A DNA stretch of 64,000 nucleotides from Poecilobothrus nobilitatus (GCA_947095535.1 OX352774.1:224676965-224740964), one strand, 5' to 3'. Positions 52,601 through 64,000 are shown, counted from the first letter of the stretch. Numbers and translations are program-made. The notes: generated by a model not told the origin, from the sequence alone.

Positions 52601-53392
52601 ATCTAAAGATAGATTAAATAAATTATTAATTTCATATTTATTTTATAATAAAATGAGTTCACAGCATTTCAGTCATAAAATAATATAGTTAAAATAAAAT
52701 TTAATTGAAAATTAAAGTTATAACCGTATGATAGAGATTTGAATAAAAATAATGTAAAAGCTTAAATTTAATAATAATAGTTTAATTCAATCTATAAACT
52801 CCAATCTCTAATAGTGGAATAAAGTAGCTTCTTTTCTCTCTACTTCTGAATATTCAGTTATAAAATAAGAGCGAAATAGAGAGTACTATACTATTATTGT
52901 AGTTTCATTAGTTCGGCAGAACTTCAGAATTGATTCGGTACTTTTTAAGTGCTGAATAATCAGCATTTACAATTACCTGCACAAAGGCAATTTTTTTGAC
53001 AATATTAAAGTGTAAAAACTCTTTTGTATTGAATAGTAACTGCTGAATTCACGCTAGGCTATCAGAGGCATTTAAATTTTTTAAACTTTCTACGATATAT
53101 TGATTTTAATGATATTTTGACAATTTATATAGCAGTATTAGTTAATTATGTTAATTTAAGAAATTTCTCTTAATAAACTAAAACTATTTCTTGAGAGTTA
53201 TGAATTTAAATCTAATGAAAAATTAGAATTAATAATACATATATTATATAATATTAAATAATATTAATATTACATTTCAATACATTATATTCAAAATAAT
53301 CCTTAATAAAAAGCATATCATAATGGGTTTTTTAAATCATTACGTTAATTAGTTATCGTCTTACATGTCCCATAAATAAAATAGATCCTACA

Positions 53393-53790
53393 ATGTTCTA
53401 TTTAGATCAAGATTTCTACAACTTTAGTTGTGGTTATGTCAGGTGTTCTACAAGGAAGGCATCTAGGTTCTTTATTTTTCATGATTTCGACCTATTACAG
53501 CCTCCTATATTACAGCCCTCCTATTACAGCCCTCCTACAAATATATCCTATTCCTATTTTCATACATTTGCGTATAGTATATAATTTTGATGCTAAGTAT
53601 AATTCCCATTCATGATTGCAAGTTGCTACTACTTGATCTCAATATTAGCAAAACTGACGGGGAAAAAACAACAAGCTACAATTAATTATTAATTATTAAG
53701 GATACGACTAAACTCAACTATTAATTGTGAAAATATTCTTAATGATCAAATCATTAAAAGAGTTGACGATATGATCTAATTTGCTTTTTT
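53393..53790 (+). pseudogene. Decayed reverse-transcriptase fragment of a jockey-like LINE
   Basis: The segment at 53427-53500 reads VVMSGVLQGRHLGSLFF, matching the SGVPQGSHLGPLLF motif of non-LTR reverse transcriptases with point changes. About 110 bp later another frame gives HDCKLLLLDLNIS, resembling the helix after the YADD catalytic strand (DCxxLQxDL). At 53724-53778 the frame reads ILNDQIIKRVDDMI, resembling the later LNxxxIxRVDxxxDLG block. The YADD box itself is not intact, the frames change between blocks, and several stops are present. Clade and exact ends are inferred. Confidence 0.65.
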
Positions 53791-55613
53791 TATTTTAAAA
53801 TATTGGTTTTTTTTTTTTTTTTTAGAAAACAAAGGGTGCTTATTATCTACTTTTTATTTTAATAAAATCATTTTTTTTTATTAAATTATTAACGAAAGTA
53901 TATTTAAAATACAATTTTTCAAATTACATAATATATCATTTTAAAATTTTCAAGGTCCTTAAAAACTTATCATTTATCACTTTTAGTTTTATTTCAAAAA
54001 CAATACATGTATTGATTTTAATCTATTTAACATAATTGGAATACAAAAACAAAAAATATATGCAAGTGGTCTATTGGTCCACCTTTAACTTAAATTCATT
54101 TCTATAGTATTATAATAACATAAGAAAAACAAAAAAAAACCAAAATTAAAAGAGTTATAAAATAGTGAAAATATATAGTTTTAATGACCTAGACAATATT
54201 ATAATTGACATTCTATAAAAGAATTATTGTTCCAAACAATAATTTTAAACTTTAAATAGAAAATATTTTTACCTATTTACTCCTTATTATATTATTTTAT
54301 TAGCCAACAATATCTGTCAAATTGCTATATATATATATAAAGTTGCTACATTACTATATAAATATCTATATATATAAAATGTATCTCTTTTCTACGTCTG
54401 AAGATATTTAATGCATATATTAGACCCTATTCTTTAGTATAATAAAAAAAAGAAAAAAAAAAAAAAGATTTTTTTTTTAATTTTTTCTAAGAAAATTGTT
54501 TTTTTTTCGCCTTGCCTAAATAAAGTCTGGGCTACAAAAACACTGAACATATATAGATAGGTAAAATATTATACAACATTATATACTATGTATGTAAAAT
54601 GTGTTTTTTTTATATATTTTTATTATTCATTTTTCAATTTCTATTCTGATTTTAATTCTGATTAAATTATAGTATAGGAGATACTCTACGAAAAAATGTA
54701 TATCTTGAAATGTTAAAGAAAAATTTTGTTTTTTTTACACGCTATCCAAACACTATAGAAACAGACCTACAACAGAAACTTTATCTAGACCTACAATAAT
54801 GTAAATTCTTTTTTACATTATTGTAGGTCTAGATAAAGGGAAAAGGATTTTAGGTTGTTATGTCTCCAAATCAAAATGTTATTTTAGATTCAAACAACTA
54901 ATATAACTCCTATACTATAAAAAAATATAATTTAAAAAAGAAAAAAAAAAAAAGAGAATTTCTAATACTCGGATTATTTACCTATACGAATTTGATTCTT
55001 TAAGAGTGCTTTAAATTTGTTTTATTTTAATTTTTTTGAATTTTTCCTTTTGCTTTTGATTTTTTTTTTGTCTACCGAAAAAGGTTTTCAATGTCAACTT
55101 TTTTTTTTTTTATTGCAAAAATTCAATATCTAAAGTTCAAATCTTACTTATAAAAAACTTTTCAGTTTAATTGTTATCTTAAAGTGGTAAATAGTGCATA
55201 TATAGTGGGTAATGATGGTGATGATCAAACTTCGTAATTTTATTCAAAAAAATTCAATATATGTGATATAGTTTTCTTTTTGTTTGACTTTTTTTTTTTT
55301 TTTTTGTTTTGTCTTCTCAATTTAAAACATTGTTTTTATTTTTCATCTATTGATCTATTAGTCTGTTTGTTTTATTATTTTGTTTGGTTGTTGGGATGTA
55401 ACTGACTTTCAAAACTAGTTTTTTATATATTTATTCATCATATTGTCAAAAATATAATTTACTTATTTAAAAAAAAAACAAAAAAAAATTCGGCTGTGAA
55501 AGCTCTATTTTAAAATTTAAATATATTCTAACATTACAATTATTTAGAGTATAGCGTAACGTATCGTATCAGTAATGTAATTGTAATTGCTTTGCAATAA
55601 ATAAATAAAATAA
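53791..55613. other. Gene-free A+T-rich sequence
   Basis: Contains hairpin 2 and poly-A/T runs, with nothing else recognised. Confidence 0.65.
54779..54838. repeat. Perfect 27-bp hairpin with 6-nt loop (hairpin 2)
   Basis: The left arm 54779-54805 begins CTTTATCTAGACCTAC. The right arm 54812-54838 ends GTAGGTCTAGATAAAG. The loop is TTCTTT and there are no mismatches. It has the same stem and loop lengths as the hairpin at 35.57 kb but unrelated sequence. AGACCTACAA also occurs 25 bp upstream. Confidence 0.9.
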
Positions 55614-55812
55614 TTCTTGCCATAAGATAATAGATGCCGCACAAATAACTTAAAAAATATAATAAGTATATATAGAGCAGAGTATAAAAAAATAACTACC
55701 TATATACAGCTTTTACAATAGCTTTAGACTTTAGCTATTGTATAATAATTGTATAACTATACTATAATAATTTTAGTGAAAATAATGATTCAAGTAACTA
55801 AAGTTTAATCTA
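55614..55812 (+). repeat. Family 4 dispersed repeat, copy d
   Basis: TTCTTGCCATAAGATAATAG, ATGCCGCACAAA, TAGCTATTGTATAATAATTG, TTTTAGTGAAAATAATGATT and CAAGTAACTAAAG follow the order of the other copies. The centre is rearranged. Confidence 0.6.
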
Positions 55813-56817
55813 ATATAACATCTAAAATGAATAAGGGAGTTGTTGGATATCCCATATGTTCTTTGTAGTAGTTAGATAATTCTCGGTATAGAAATCTATA
55901 TTGCATTTTGTAATGACATAATATAGAATAAAAAATATTTGTATTCAATGAGTTCAATTATTAATCTTGATAACTTACTGTTAAATATATATATATATAT
56001 ATTATATTATATTAACAACTTACTCTTATATACATATATACATATATATAAATGAAATATAAAAACTATACTATTTTAAAAAGTATAAGAAATTTTACTT
56101 TTAATTTTTTTTTTAATAAGTTCTAGTATTTGGTATCTTTAATTGTTGCACAACTTTTTAACATTCACTTTTCATTGTAATTCAAATTCATACAATGTTT
56201 TATATCTTGAATTTTTTATTTTTATTTGTTGATTTCTGTTTGTATTCACCGTCCGATATAGGTATATCGATTCTAAACAAAACAAAAAAAAAAAATTTAG
56301 ATATTAACTACTGTTTATTTATATTTTACCAATATTAGACAAAAATAATTGTATTTTTAGTGAAAATAAAAATTTTTTTTCTTGGATTTATTTCTTTTCA
56401 TTTTTTGATCTTAAAATAAGATGCTTAGATGTTTTTTCTTAAAATAAGATAAAAACAAAAATAAATTTTAATCTAGATTTAAAACGGTTGTATATAACAA
56501 TAAGATTGTATATAACAATAATATCAGATTATGAGTTTTATATATCGAATGTCAAAAACCTATGGATACAGGATAAGTAATTCTGAATGTTTTAAAACAG
56601 TTCGATAAATTTATTAAAAATCAAAAGCAAATGAATACAAAACAAAAAACTTTATTTTCATAAGATTACTAAATGTGTATTTCTTTTATTTAAATTAATA
56701 TTCAAAAACATAAGTGCCGAAAAATTATAATTTTCTCCCAAGTTTTTGTCAAATAAAGTAAAAAGATTTGAAATTTTTTTTCTAAACTACTATTATTTGA
56801 AACATTTTTTTTTTTTA

Positions 56818-56990
56818 ATGCATTTCTCTGTCACATAAATGTGGACAGGAAATGACACAGCCTTTCCTATTCAGGCGTGGCTGTAAATGTCATAAGAAGA
56901 AATAACTCTTACGACGTGTGTGGGATTCGAACCCACACTCCCTCGGTGTTTACAGCGTATTTTATACGCTCTTATCCACTAGGCCACCAA
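56818..56990 (-). mobile_element. tRNA-derived SINE family 1, copy d
   Basis: The minus strand has GGTGGCCTAGTGGATAAGAG (A box) and GTGGGTTCGAATCCCACAC, a consensus-perfect B box inside a pairing T-arm. It ends in AAATGCATT plus an A-tail (T-run 56805-56816). Flanking GAAACATTT and AAAACAATTT may be the target duplication. Judging by its boxes it is the best preserved copy of the family. Confidence 0.9.
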
Positions 56991-59639
56991 AACAATTTAG
57001 TTCCTTCTAGATACGAAAATATCGAATAAAAATTACAAACTGCAATAGAATTTGAAACTTAAATATAAAAAATCTGATACTTGATCGTACATAATATATA
57101 GTCACTATTTTTTCATTATTATTACTTGTTTATTTAATTTTTTTCTAGTAAAATAAATTTCGAAAATAATTATCTCCATAAAAAAAATATGTGTTACGAC
57201 TGTTCTATACAAAAATCGATGACAATATCTTGAAAAAAAAAAAAAATTTGAACATATTAAAAAAATATCGAATAGCGACCAAAATCACAAAAATAAATGT
57301 TTTGCAGACATATTCTAAAATAAAAATTAAAGTTTTGGAATAAAATATCAAAAAATCTTAAAATCCAGAAATTAATCTCGAAACATAATTTAACTCGACA
57401 CTTTTTTTTAATTGTTTCGAGATTGTGTCAAAGGAAGGATTGTGACATAATTCCAAAATAAAAAAAAATAAATATTGTCAATTGTCTATATAACATTATA
57501 ATATCATATCGAATGATATAGTTTGATTGTTTGCTCGATCAAATTGATTAATCCTCTTGAAATATCTCTTACCATCCATTTGAACTGTTTAATCGTCTTG
57601 AAATAACTCTTACTCGTTCCGTTTGTTGACGAAGAATTGGAAAAAAAATCATCATTCAGATCTTATTGTCGTCGTTGAGTTGATATTTTCGAAAAGTACA
57701 TGTAGCAAGACAACTTTTACCGTGTATGTTGAACAAAAATAATAATAATGCTCTCGGTGATTAGTGATACAAGGTAAAGGTGTTTAACAAAAAAAAAAGT
57801 GTTGATTTGTGGTTTTTACTATAAACTATTTTTAAGATTTTTAAGAAAAAAAAGGAAAAAATTTTATAAAAACAAAAAATTAATTTATCGATATATATAT
57901 GTATTTTTCACATACACATATTTACACAAACTTTTTCCGAAATTGGATTCATATTTTCCGTATATTTTATATTTATACATTTTGCATATTTTACTCTTAC
58001 TTTTGTGGCATTTAGCAATTTAAAATACTGTTTTGGTTCTTTTAATAATTATTTTTCGAGCTGGAAATTTACTTTTTCTAATATACTTTTTTTAATTCGA
58101 GATTTTATTTTTCTTAATTTTACCCAAAAAGATTTTTTTTTCTAACAATTTTTTTGCTTTAAAATTTTTATGCTCTTAAGATTTTATTTTTTCATATTTT
58201 GGTATACAAATTTTTAATTGCTCGAGATTTGTTTTTTTTTTTTTTTTTTTTTTATCCAGATATTATGGATATCATCCATATAAAATAGGTAAAATAACTT
58301 TAGTATCTAATGATGATTTTTAACCTAATTGTTAAGAATTTTATATTATTTTCAATCTCTAAAATCTTTCTTTTCGGTTTTTGTTTTTTTTTAAGAACAT
58401 AGTCAAAAATCTGATAATGAATTAAATGAATTTTTTGAGAAGAACAAAAATTAAATTTTATAAAAAATAAAAGAAAACTTACAAAAAAATTTGCTTAAAT
58501 TACACAAAGATAATCAAACGTAATGTAAAGTAAGAGAAAAATTATATTCATCTTTTCATCTTTTATATAATCTGTAAAAGACCTACTTTTATTGTTGAAA
58601 AGTACAGTACAGAATATATTTGCCTGTAATCATCGAAAATATTGTAAAAATTAAAAAAATTTATAATAACAATGGGAATGGCGATAAAAATGTAAAATAT
58701 TACTTTTAATACTTAGTATATAACAATACCACTTTTATACTTAGTATATACGAAATAAATACAGAGTGTGCTGATTACATTACAACTTACATAAAAATAA
58801 TTTTCTTTTATTTTAGAGAGTAGTTAATTTTAAAATAATAATATAAAAAAAAAAATTTATTTTGTTTTGGTAAATTATTTATGTTTTATGATTCTAATGT
58901 TAAAAATAATCTAACAATAAATAACCATTACATAAAAAAAACATCATTTTTCATACACTCTGTATTTATATTTAATTTGAATTAAATTTAATTAAGAAAT
59001 CAGAGATGTAACAATTTTTAAAGGAAAAAAAAAACCTTAAAATATAATAATGTGATGATTTGCTTTTGAAACTATGAGAAAATTTTTGATCAGTTAAAAA
59101 TAAATTGGAATCTAATTGAATTCTAAGGGAAAAACAGAAAATTTTAGTTTTAAGAAAGAACAACTAGATAAAACTATACTATTTTACTCTAAATAATTTT
59201 ATTATTTTAGTAAATTAATCAGATGTTGAAATTCATTTCATACAAATATTTAAAAAGAATTTTTTTTTTTTATTTTTTTCATAAAGTTCATTTTATTTTT
59301 CATCATTTAAAACGATTTTTCGATTAGTTCTTTTTTTTTTTTTTATATGGAAGTGTTCATTATCTTCCAACTCTTTTAATGATATATATATCAAAAATAT
59401 ACAAGAGGAAAATCTAAAATTCCTTAATTGCTAATATTAAGAGAAAACGCAGGGCGTAGGTGTATTCTTCAACATGTTTGTCCTTTTTTTTTCGTTTTTC
59501 CAATTTTTATTTTTAGAAGAAACGAGGAAGTAGAACAGAAAAAGAAAAAGTTGCAACTGAATAATGCAATACGTATGAACATGGGCAATGAATAACTGAT
59601 TTTTGAAAGGGTTTATAAGAATCCTTACTATATGTAGCT
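56991..59639. other. Gene-free A+T-rich sequence
   Basis: Contains the 44-bp tandem repeat, a 22-T run at 58232-58253 and a near-duplicate TACTTTTAATACTTAGTATA / CACTTTTATACTTAGTATAT at 58701-58750. No gene seen. Confidence 0.65.
57541..57627. repeat. Two-unit tandem repeat of about 44 bp
   Basis: TTAATCCTCTTGAAATATCT, CTTACCATCCATTTG is followed by TTAATCGTCTTGAAATAACT, CTTACTCGTTCCGTTTG. Confidence 0.65.
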
Positions 59640-61480
59640 TAAAATTATTGTAATTATATCAATATATTTTAGATGATACTCACATGAAGATCGCATTTCA
59701 TATAAAATTGACGTTTTTAAATGCGCATATTTTAAAATTTCATTAAACAGTTTAGAAGTTTTTGCAAAAAGAGAGACAGACGGACACAGTGATACTACTA
59801 AGCGAATTTTTTAATTCTTTTTTGAAAAATAATGAAGAAAAGTTTTAAAAGTTTTGTATCACGTAAAATTTGATAATTAACGAGGAAGAATACAGTTGCC
59901 TTTGTCAACTCTTAGATACCCGTACGAACCGTTAGTATGTTCACAGCCTGTCACTCTGCTCACAATATTATTTTTTTAATATTTTAGTATTTTAAAATAA
60001 TTTGGGTGAATTTTATAATTTCTAGAACTATGGGTTGTAGATATATTCAAACTATATGTTTATATGTACATTCTTCAAAATCAGATTCTAACCTTTCACA
60101 TAACGATTATCAATCCAAAACTTTTTCAAATATTCTATAGTACCATTTAAAACTAAGCGGTAAACGTATATTAAATTTACTTAGTACAAAATAGTAAATA
60201 TAATTTTAAATATTATATTATATTATATTTAAATATTCCATTGGCAGAATAATTTCTTATAAGTACAATAAAATACATATATGTATGTAAATACGGCGCT
60301 ATATAATATAAATCTATACTCTTATCATTCATTCACTAGTGACATATACGATATGTAAATAAACATGATATTATATAAGTATGTATATATATCAATATCA
60401 TATAAATAAAAATTCTTCAAGCAACCGTTATGTTGTTTATTTATTTACATTTTTATGTACTACGCATTATATCCTCAACAATTTCAAATTATCGAGTAAA
60501 ACAAAATGGAAAAAAATCGTTAAAGAAATTTGTTAGAAAATTTGAAAAAATCAAGTAACACTTTCGTCAATTATAAAGTAACCCTATATTATTAAAAAAA
60601 GTTGTTAACAAAAATAAGAGTATAATGTTGAAGCTTTAATTTTTGTGTATTACTTCAAAAAAATTTTAACAGGTGTTCAAGTTACAGGTGTTTAAAAATA
60701 AGAAATTTTCAGTTTTTGACCCCTTACAGCTCCTAAACGGGGAGTGATACAAAAAAAATTTCTGAAGTGACTCATACTTATTTTCAAAGATCTAACTTCT
60801 GTCAAAATTTCAAGTTTCCAACTTAAAGCTTTTAGAAGACAGAAGGGTTGAAGGATTTTGCAAAATTTGAGTTTCACATAACGGTAAATTAAGACACCGT
60901 ATGCCACAAATATATATTTGTTGTATATACACTTTTAAAGCTAATAAAAGTAGTAATCGTTTGGCGTTTTCAAAATGAAGATATACTTTATACAACTTGT
61001 GCTATAACAATTTAAATATAGAGCTTTTTTGAACCTTTGGGGAGCTGTAGCTCTGTAACGGGTGGGGCTACAAAAAAAAGTTATTAAAAATAAAATTAAT
61101 ATTTTTGTGAAATCTATCAGTAGTTAAAATTTCATAGCTCTATTGTCCCCACATCTGTTGCAAAAAAAATGTGGGGATCTAAAAGTTAGGTGTTCGAGAG
61201 CTACCTTAAGGCTTGGTCCAAACTCAACCAAAAAAATAGGGAACCTACAAATTACTCCCAGAATATTTTGTGTAAATTTCAAGATTCTAGCTTTCTTAGT
61301 TTTTGAGTTAGCGTGCTGACGGACGAACGGACGGACATGGCTCAAAAGTCTTAGAATTTTTTTCTGATCCGATCCATACCTTTGAAGGTATATCTAGCTC
61401 GCTTATTTCGAGGTGTTACAAACGGAGGAGTAATTTTATTATACCCGATCCTATCGTACGGGTATAAAAATGATTTGGTT
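59640..61480 (+). mobile_element. Family 3 element, longest copy, preceded by the tail of another
   Basis: From 59640 to about 59870 the DNA resembles the tail of a family 3 copy (AAAATTTCATT, CAGACGGACACAG, CGAATTTTTTAATT). A new start, GAGGAAGAATACAG...CTCTTAGATACCCG, begins at 59880. The body holds TTACAGGTGTTTAAAAATAA, TTTTTGACCCCTTACAGCTC, TTTCACATAACGGTAAATTA, GTAGCTCTGTAACGGGTGGG and GATTCTAGCTTTCTTAG. The end has GACGGACGAACGGACGGACA, TGGC, GTTACAAACG and TTATACCCGATCC...GGGTATAAAAA. The order and terminal palindrome recall DINE-1/Helentron-like elements. Open frames inside, such as 61124-61345, are chance. Confidence 0.65.
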
Positions 61481-61489
61481 TTCAGTCCT

Positions 61490-62884
61490 TATCTTTTTAT
61501 TTTCTTTCTAACTGTTGTAATATCAATTAGTGCAACTATCTTAACACAGTCGAATGTGACACAAAAAATGAGACTCTAATTTAATCTTTCTAATAATCAT
61601 TTTTTTTTTTTTTTCATTTTTCCTAAATTAGAATTATTGTTTTATGAATATTTTACATTATTTTATTTCATGATAATAATTCTTATATTTAATTAAAATG
61701 TAACATTTTATATCATTAAAAATTCAACACTCGACGTAATGAATTCAGTATATATTAAACAATTTTTTTATTTTATTAAATTCTGGACATGCGTATTATT
61801 ACTAATAAATACTTAAACACTATAATAAAAAATTGCAATAAAAAATTAACAAAAAAAAATTAAAAAAAAAAAAAAAAACCTTTTTAACCTTCTTTAGAAA
61901 CAACCAGATAAATTATCTTTGTATGTGGTCTTTTAAATTATATGAATATTATAATGTCCTATACTATAAATGTTCTTCCGAAATAAATATAGAAATCGAT
62001 AAAAAAAAAATAGAATCGTTTTTTATTTCAATTAAAATATTCCAATTTATTTTATTTACGTATTAATGAAATAAATTATATTTTTATTACTTGTAATATT
62101 TTAAGATTTTCATTTTTGTTTTTTTTTTTATTTTTCTTTCCTTAATCATTTATTAATTTTAATGTGTAATTTTTATGGATATTAAAAAAAAAAAAAAAAA
62201 AAAAGGGTTATGAAAAATTTATACTATATAGGTACTAATAATTTAATAACTTATACCTACCATAACCAATAAATAATTTTTTAATTCTTTCGTTTTTTTT
62301 TGTCCTCACTATTAACGAGACAATATTTTAATTCGTATGAAAGAAAAGGACAGGTATAGAATTATTAATAGGCATAAGTATAGTTAAGTTAAATAAGAAA
62401 TTATTTTTAAAGATCTTGTGAACTGCTATCAAATGATAGAATTTGTCATATTTGATGTTGTAAATAAAAATTGTTAATAATAAATATTTTATTGGGAGTT
62501 ATATATAAAAAAAATAAAAATAAAATAAAAAAAAAAAATAAATAAAATGATTTATTTAATTTTGTAAACTAAGAAGCAAAGCAATGTCGCTTCTGTTTTC
62601 TTTCTTTCTAAATATAAATTTTTGACATTTTATTTAAGTTGGTCAATTTCATTGATTTTAATGACATTTTATTAACCATAATTATATTATTATTGTACAT
62701 ATTAAAATTATTGATATTTAATAGCATTTTTTATTTCATTTACATTTTAAATAAAAATAGTATACACTTATATTGAATAAAATTATGTAAATAACATGTT
62801 TTTAGTAAAGCTTCATAATAATATTAGATATTATAATAAATAAGTAAAAGGTTATAACGGTTTTGGGACATTCTTCAACAAAAA
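61490..62884. other. Gene-free A+T-rich sequence between family 3 copies
   Basis: Homopolymers, including a 21-A run at 62184-62204, and no coding signal. Confidence 0.65.
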
Positions 62885-63855
62885 TTTGACAAATCCATTA
62901 GTTTGACTATGTTTGCTCGTCCTTACGTCTGCCTATTTACAAAAACTTCTTCAAAATGCTTATACGGTTTAAGATAGAAGAATTAAGGTTTACAAGTGAT
63001 AGATTTCTTATAAAAATTAATGTGTTAGAAGAATGTAAATTTCTTATAAAAATTACTGTTGTATTTATTACCAAACTATACAAAAATGCCTCAAAGTTTA
63101 AAAAATTCTATTTTCGAACATCTTCGTGTACATTTTCGTATACATCTCAGGTTCAGGTTCCATCAAAAGACGCCAAACGGTAGGATATTTTTTAGCTCTA
63201 TAATTGAGTATCAAAATGATACATTTTTTTTACAAATTATTGTTTAAATTTACCATTATATGAAGACAAAATTTTGATAAGATTTTGCTAAATTCATACA
63301 ACCAACACGCTTTCAGATAGAACCTTGAAATTTTTCAGAGAAAAAAGATCTTCAGAATTTCAGTATAAGTTACCTCAGAAAATTTTTTTTATACATCACC
63401 CTGCTTAACAAAACCAGGGGGTAGTAAAAAATTACGTGAGGAAACTTATACTAAATCTAAAAGTTCTTTCTTTTCCGTGCCGGAGTTATGAAGAAAGAAA
63501 AATAATGAAAAATTTTGTTTTCATACAACGGTAAATTTAAATACTAAATTTAAAAAAATACATTTATGAAGATAAAAGAAAATCCAGTCGAATAGCATTT
63601 TTAATTTGAAAAAATGGTAACTTGAGATATATACATTTAGAATAGGGGTTTTTCAAAGTTTGAGAGACTGTTAATGAATGGGACTACATAAAAAAATTGT
63701 TCTACAACATTAATTTTTTATGAGATCTACATGGGTAAAATTTCATTGCTCTATATGTTTAACGGTGAAAAGTTTTGTAGAATGGAATAGAAGGCAGAAC
63801 GGACAAAATGAAACTAATAGACGTATTTTTTTAAATTTTTTTTGCAAATGTGCTT
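62885..63855. mobile_element. Head-to-head inverted pair of family 3 copies
   Basis: 62885-63435 matches family 3 in minus orientation: CGTCCTTACGTCTGC, GACGCCAAACGG, TTTACCATTATATGAAGAC, CTTGAAATTTTTCAGAGAAA and the CAGGGGGTAG region parallel 6.2-6.6 kb. 63436-63855 matches it in plus orientation: TACTAAATCTAAAAGTTC, TTTTCATACAACGGTAAATT, GGGACTACATAAAAAAATTG, AAAATTTCATTGCTCT and GCAGAACGGACAAAATG. The switch occurs where both copies have the TTTTTGACC-equivalent region. Overlapping short open frames at 62956-63247 are chance. Confidence 0.6.
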
Positions 63856-64000
63856 AAAAGAAGGAGAAAAGTTTTATAACAAAAATATTCAGGTTTTATG
63901 GCAAGAACTTTTGTGAAATTTGGTTGGTCCGGAACAACGTACTATCATACAAATCCAGAATTTACATATAAATATATATCGGTACTTAATTATGTCAAAC

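Noticed and set aside
56900..56990. Functional tRNA gene
   Set aside because: A and B boxes are good, but the sequence cannot form a full cloverleaf with a proper acceptor stem, and it recurs with a shared non-tRNA body, so it is a SINE.
61124..61345. 73-codon minus-strand frame with MSHVRPFVRQ start
   Set aside because: It is a translation of the GACGGACGAACGG region of family 3. Such frames recur in this kind of element and are not genes.
1..64000. Prokaryotic features: CRISPR array, operons, IS elements, phage
   Set aside because: No regularly spaced repeats with unique spacers, no ribosome-binding-site-led gene runs, and spliced coding sequence plus SINEs show this is nuclear eukaryotic DNA.

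Overview
This window looks like eukaryotic nuclear DNA, most likely from an insect and possibly a fly. By eye it is roughly four-fifths A+T. It is full of A or T homopolymers and TA microsatellites, has no operons and almost no coding capacity, and carries tRNA-derived SINEs, decayed non-LTR retrotransposons, DNA-transposon relics and one intron-bearing gene. The insect call rests on the style of that protein and on the transposase and retrotransposon relics. It is an inference.

The only gene I can support is at 39702-40563 on the + strand. It has three exons and encodes a 218-residue CFAP20/Bug22-family ciliary axoneme protein, with small GT-AG introns of 88 and 117 bp and an unusual 34-residue C-terminal tail. 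Everything else is intergenic or deep-intronic sequence, and the other long open frames are low-complexity or repeat-derived accidents.

Layout. Region 2.6-7 kb holds a decayed mariner-type transposase (2590-3020), a 470-bp MITE with inverted termini (4260-4732), and copies of a dispersed element I call family 3 (5396-5885, 6060-6950). One family 3 copy is interrupted by a SINE. Region 7.9-12.4 kb holds a second SINE family (7933-8309 and a relic near 10.3 kb), a foldback-like element (10605-11508), another family 1 SINE (11773-11949) and another family 3 copy. Region 16.8-17.2 kb is a GC-richer repeat (family 5), with a relative at 33.1 kb. At 23.15-23.59 kb there is the broken 3' end of a LINE ORF2. 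Family 4, unclassified, occurs at 26.3, 27.3, 44.3 and 55.6 kb. TA microsatellites cluster at 35.3-36.6 kb, just upstream of the gene. A jockey-like reverse-transcriptase relic lies at 53.4-53.8 kb. The right end (59.6-63.9 kb) is dominated by family 3, including a head-to-head inverted pair.

Structural oddities: two perfect hairpins nearly 20 kb apart (35.57 and 54.78 kb) have identical geometry, a 27-bp stem and a 6-nt loop. A long imperfect hairpin with 51-bp arms lies 1.5 kb downstream of the gene. Family relationships were established by reading copies against one another, so coordinates of decayed repeats are approximate.
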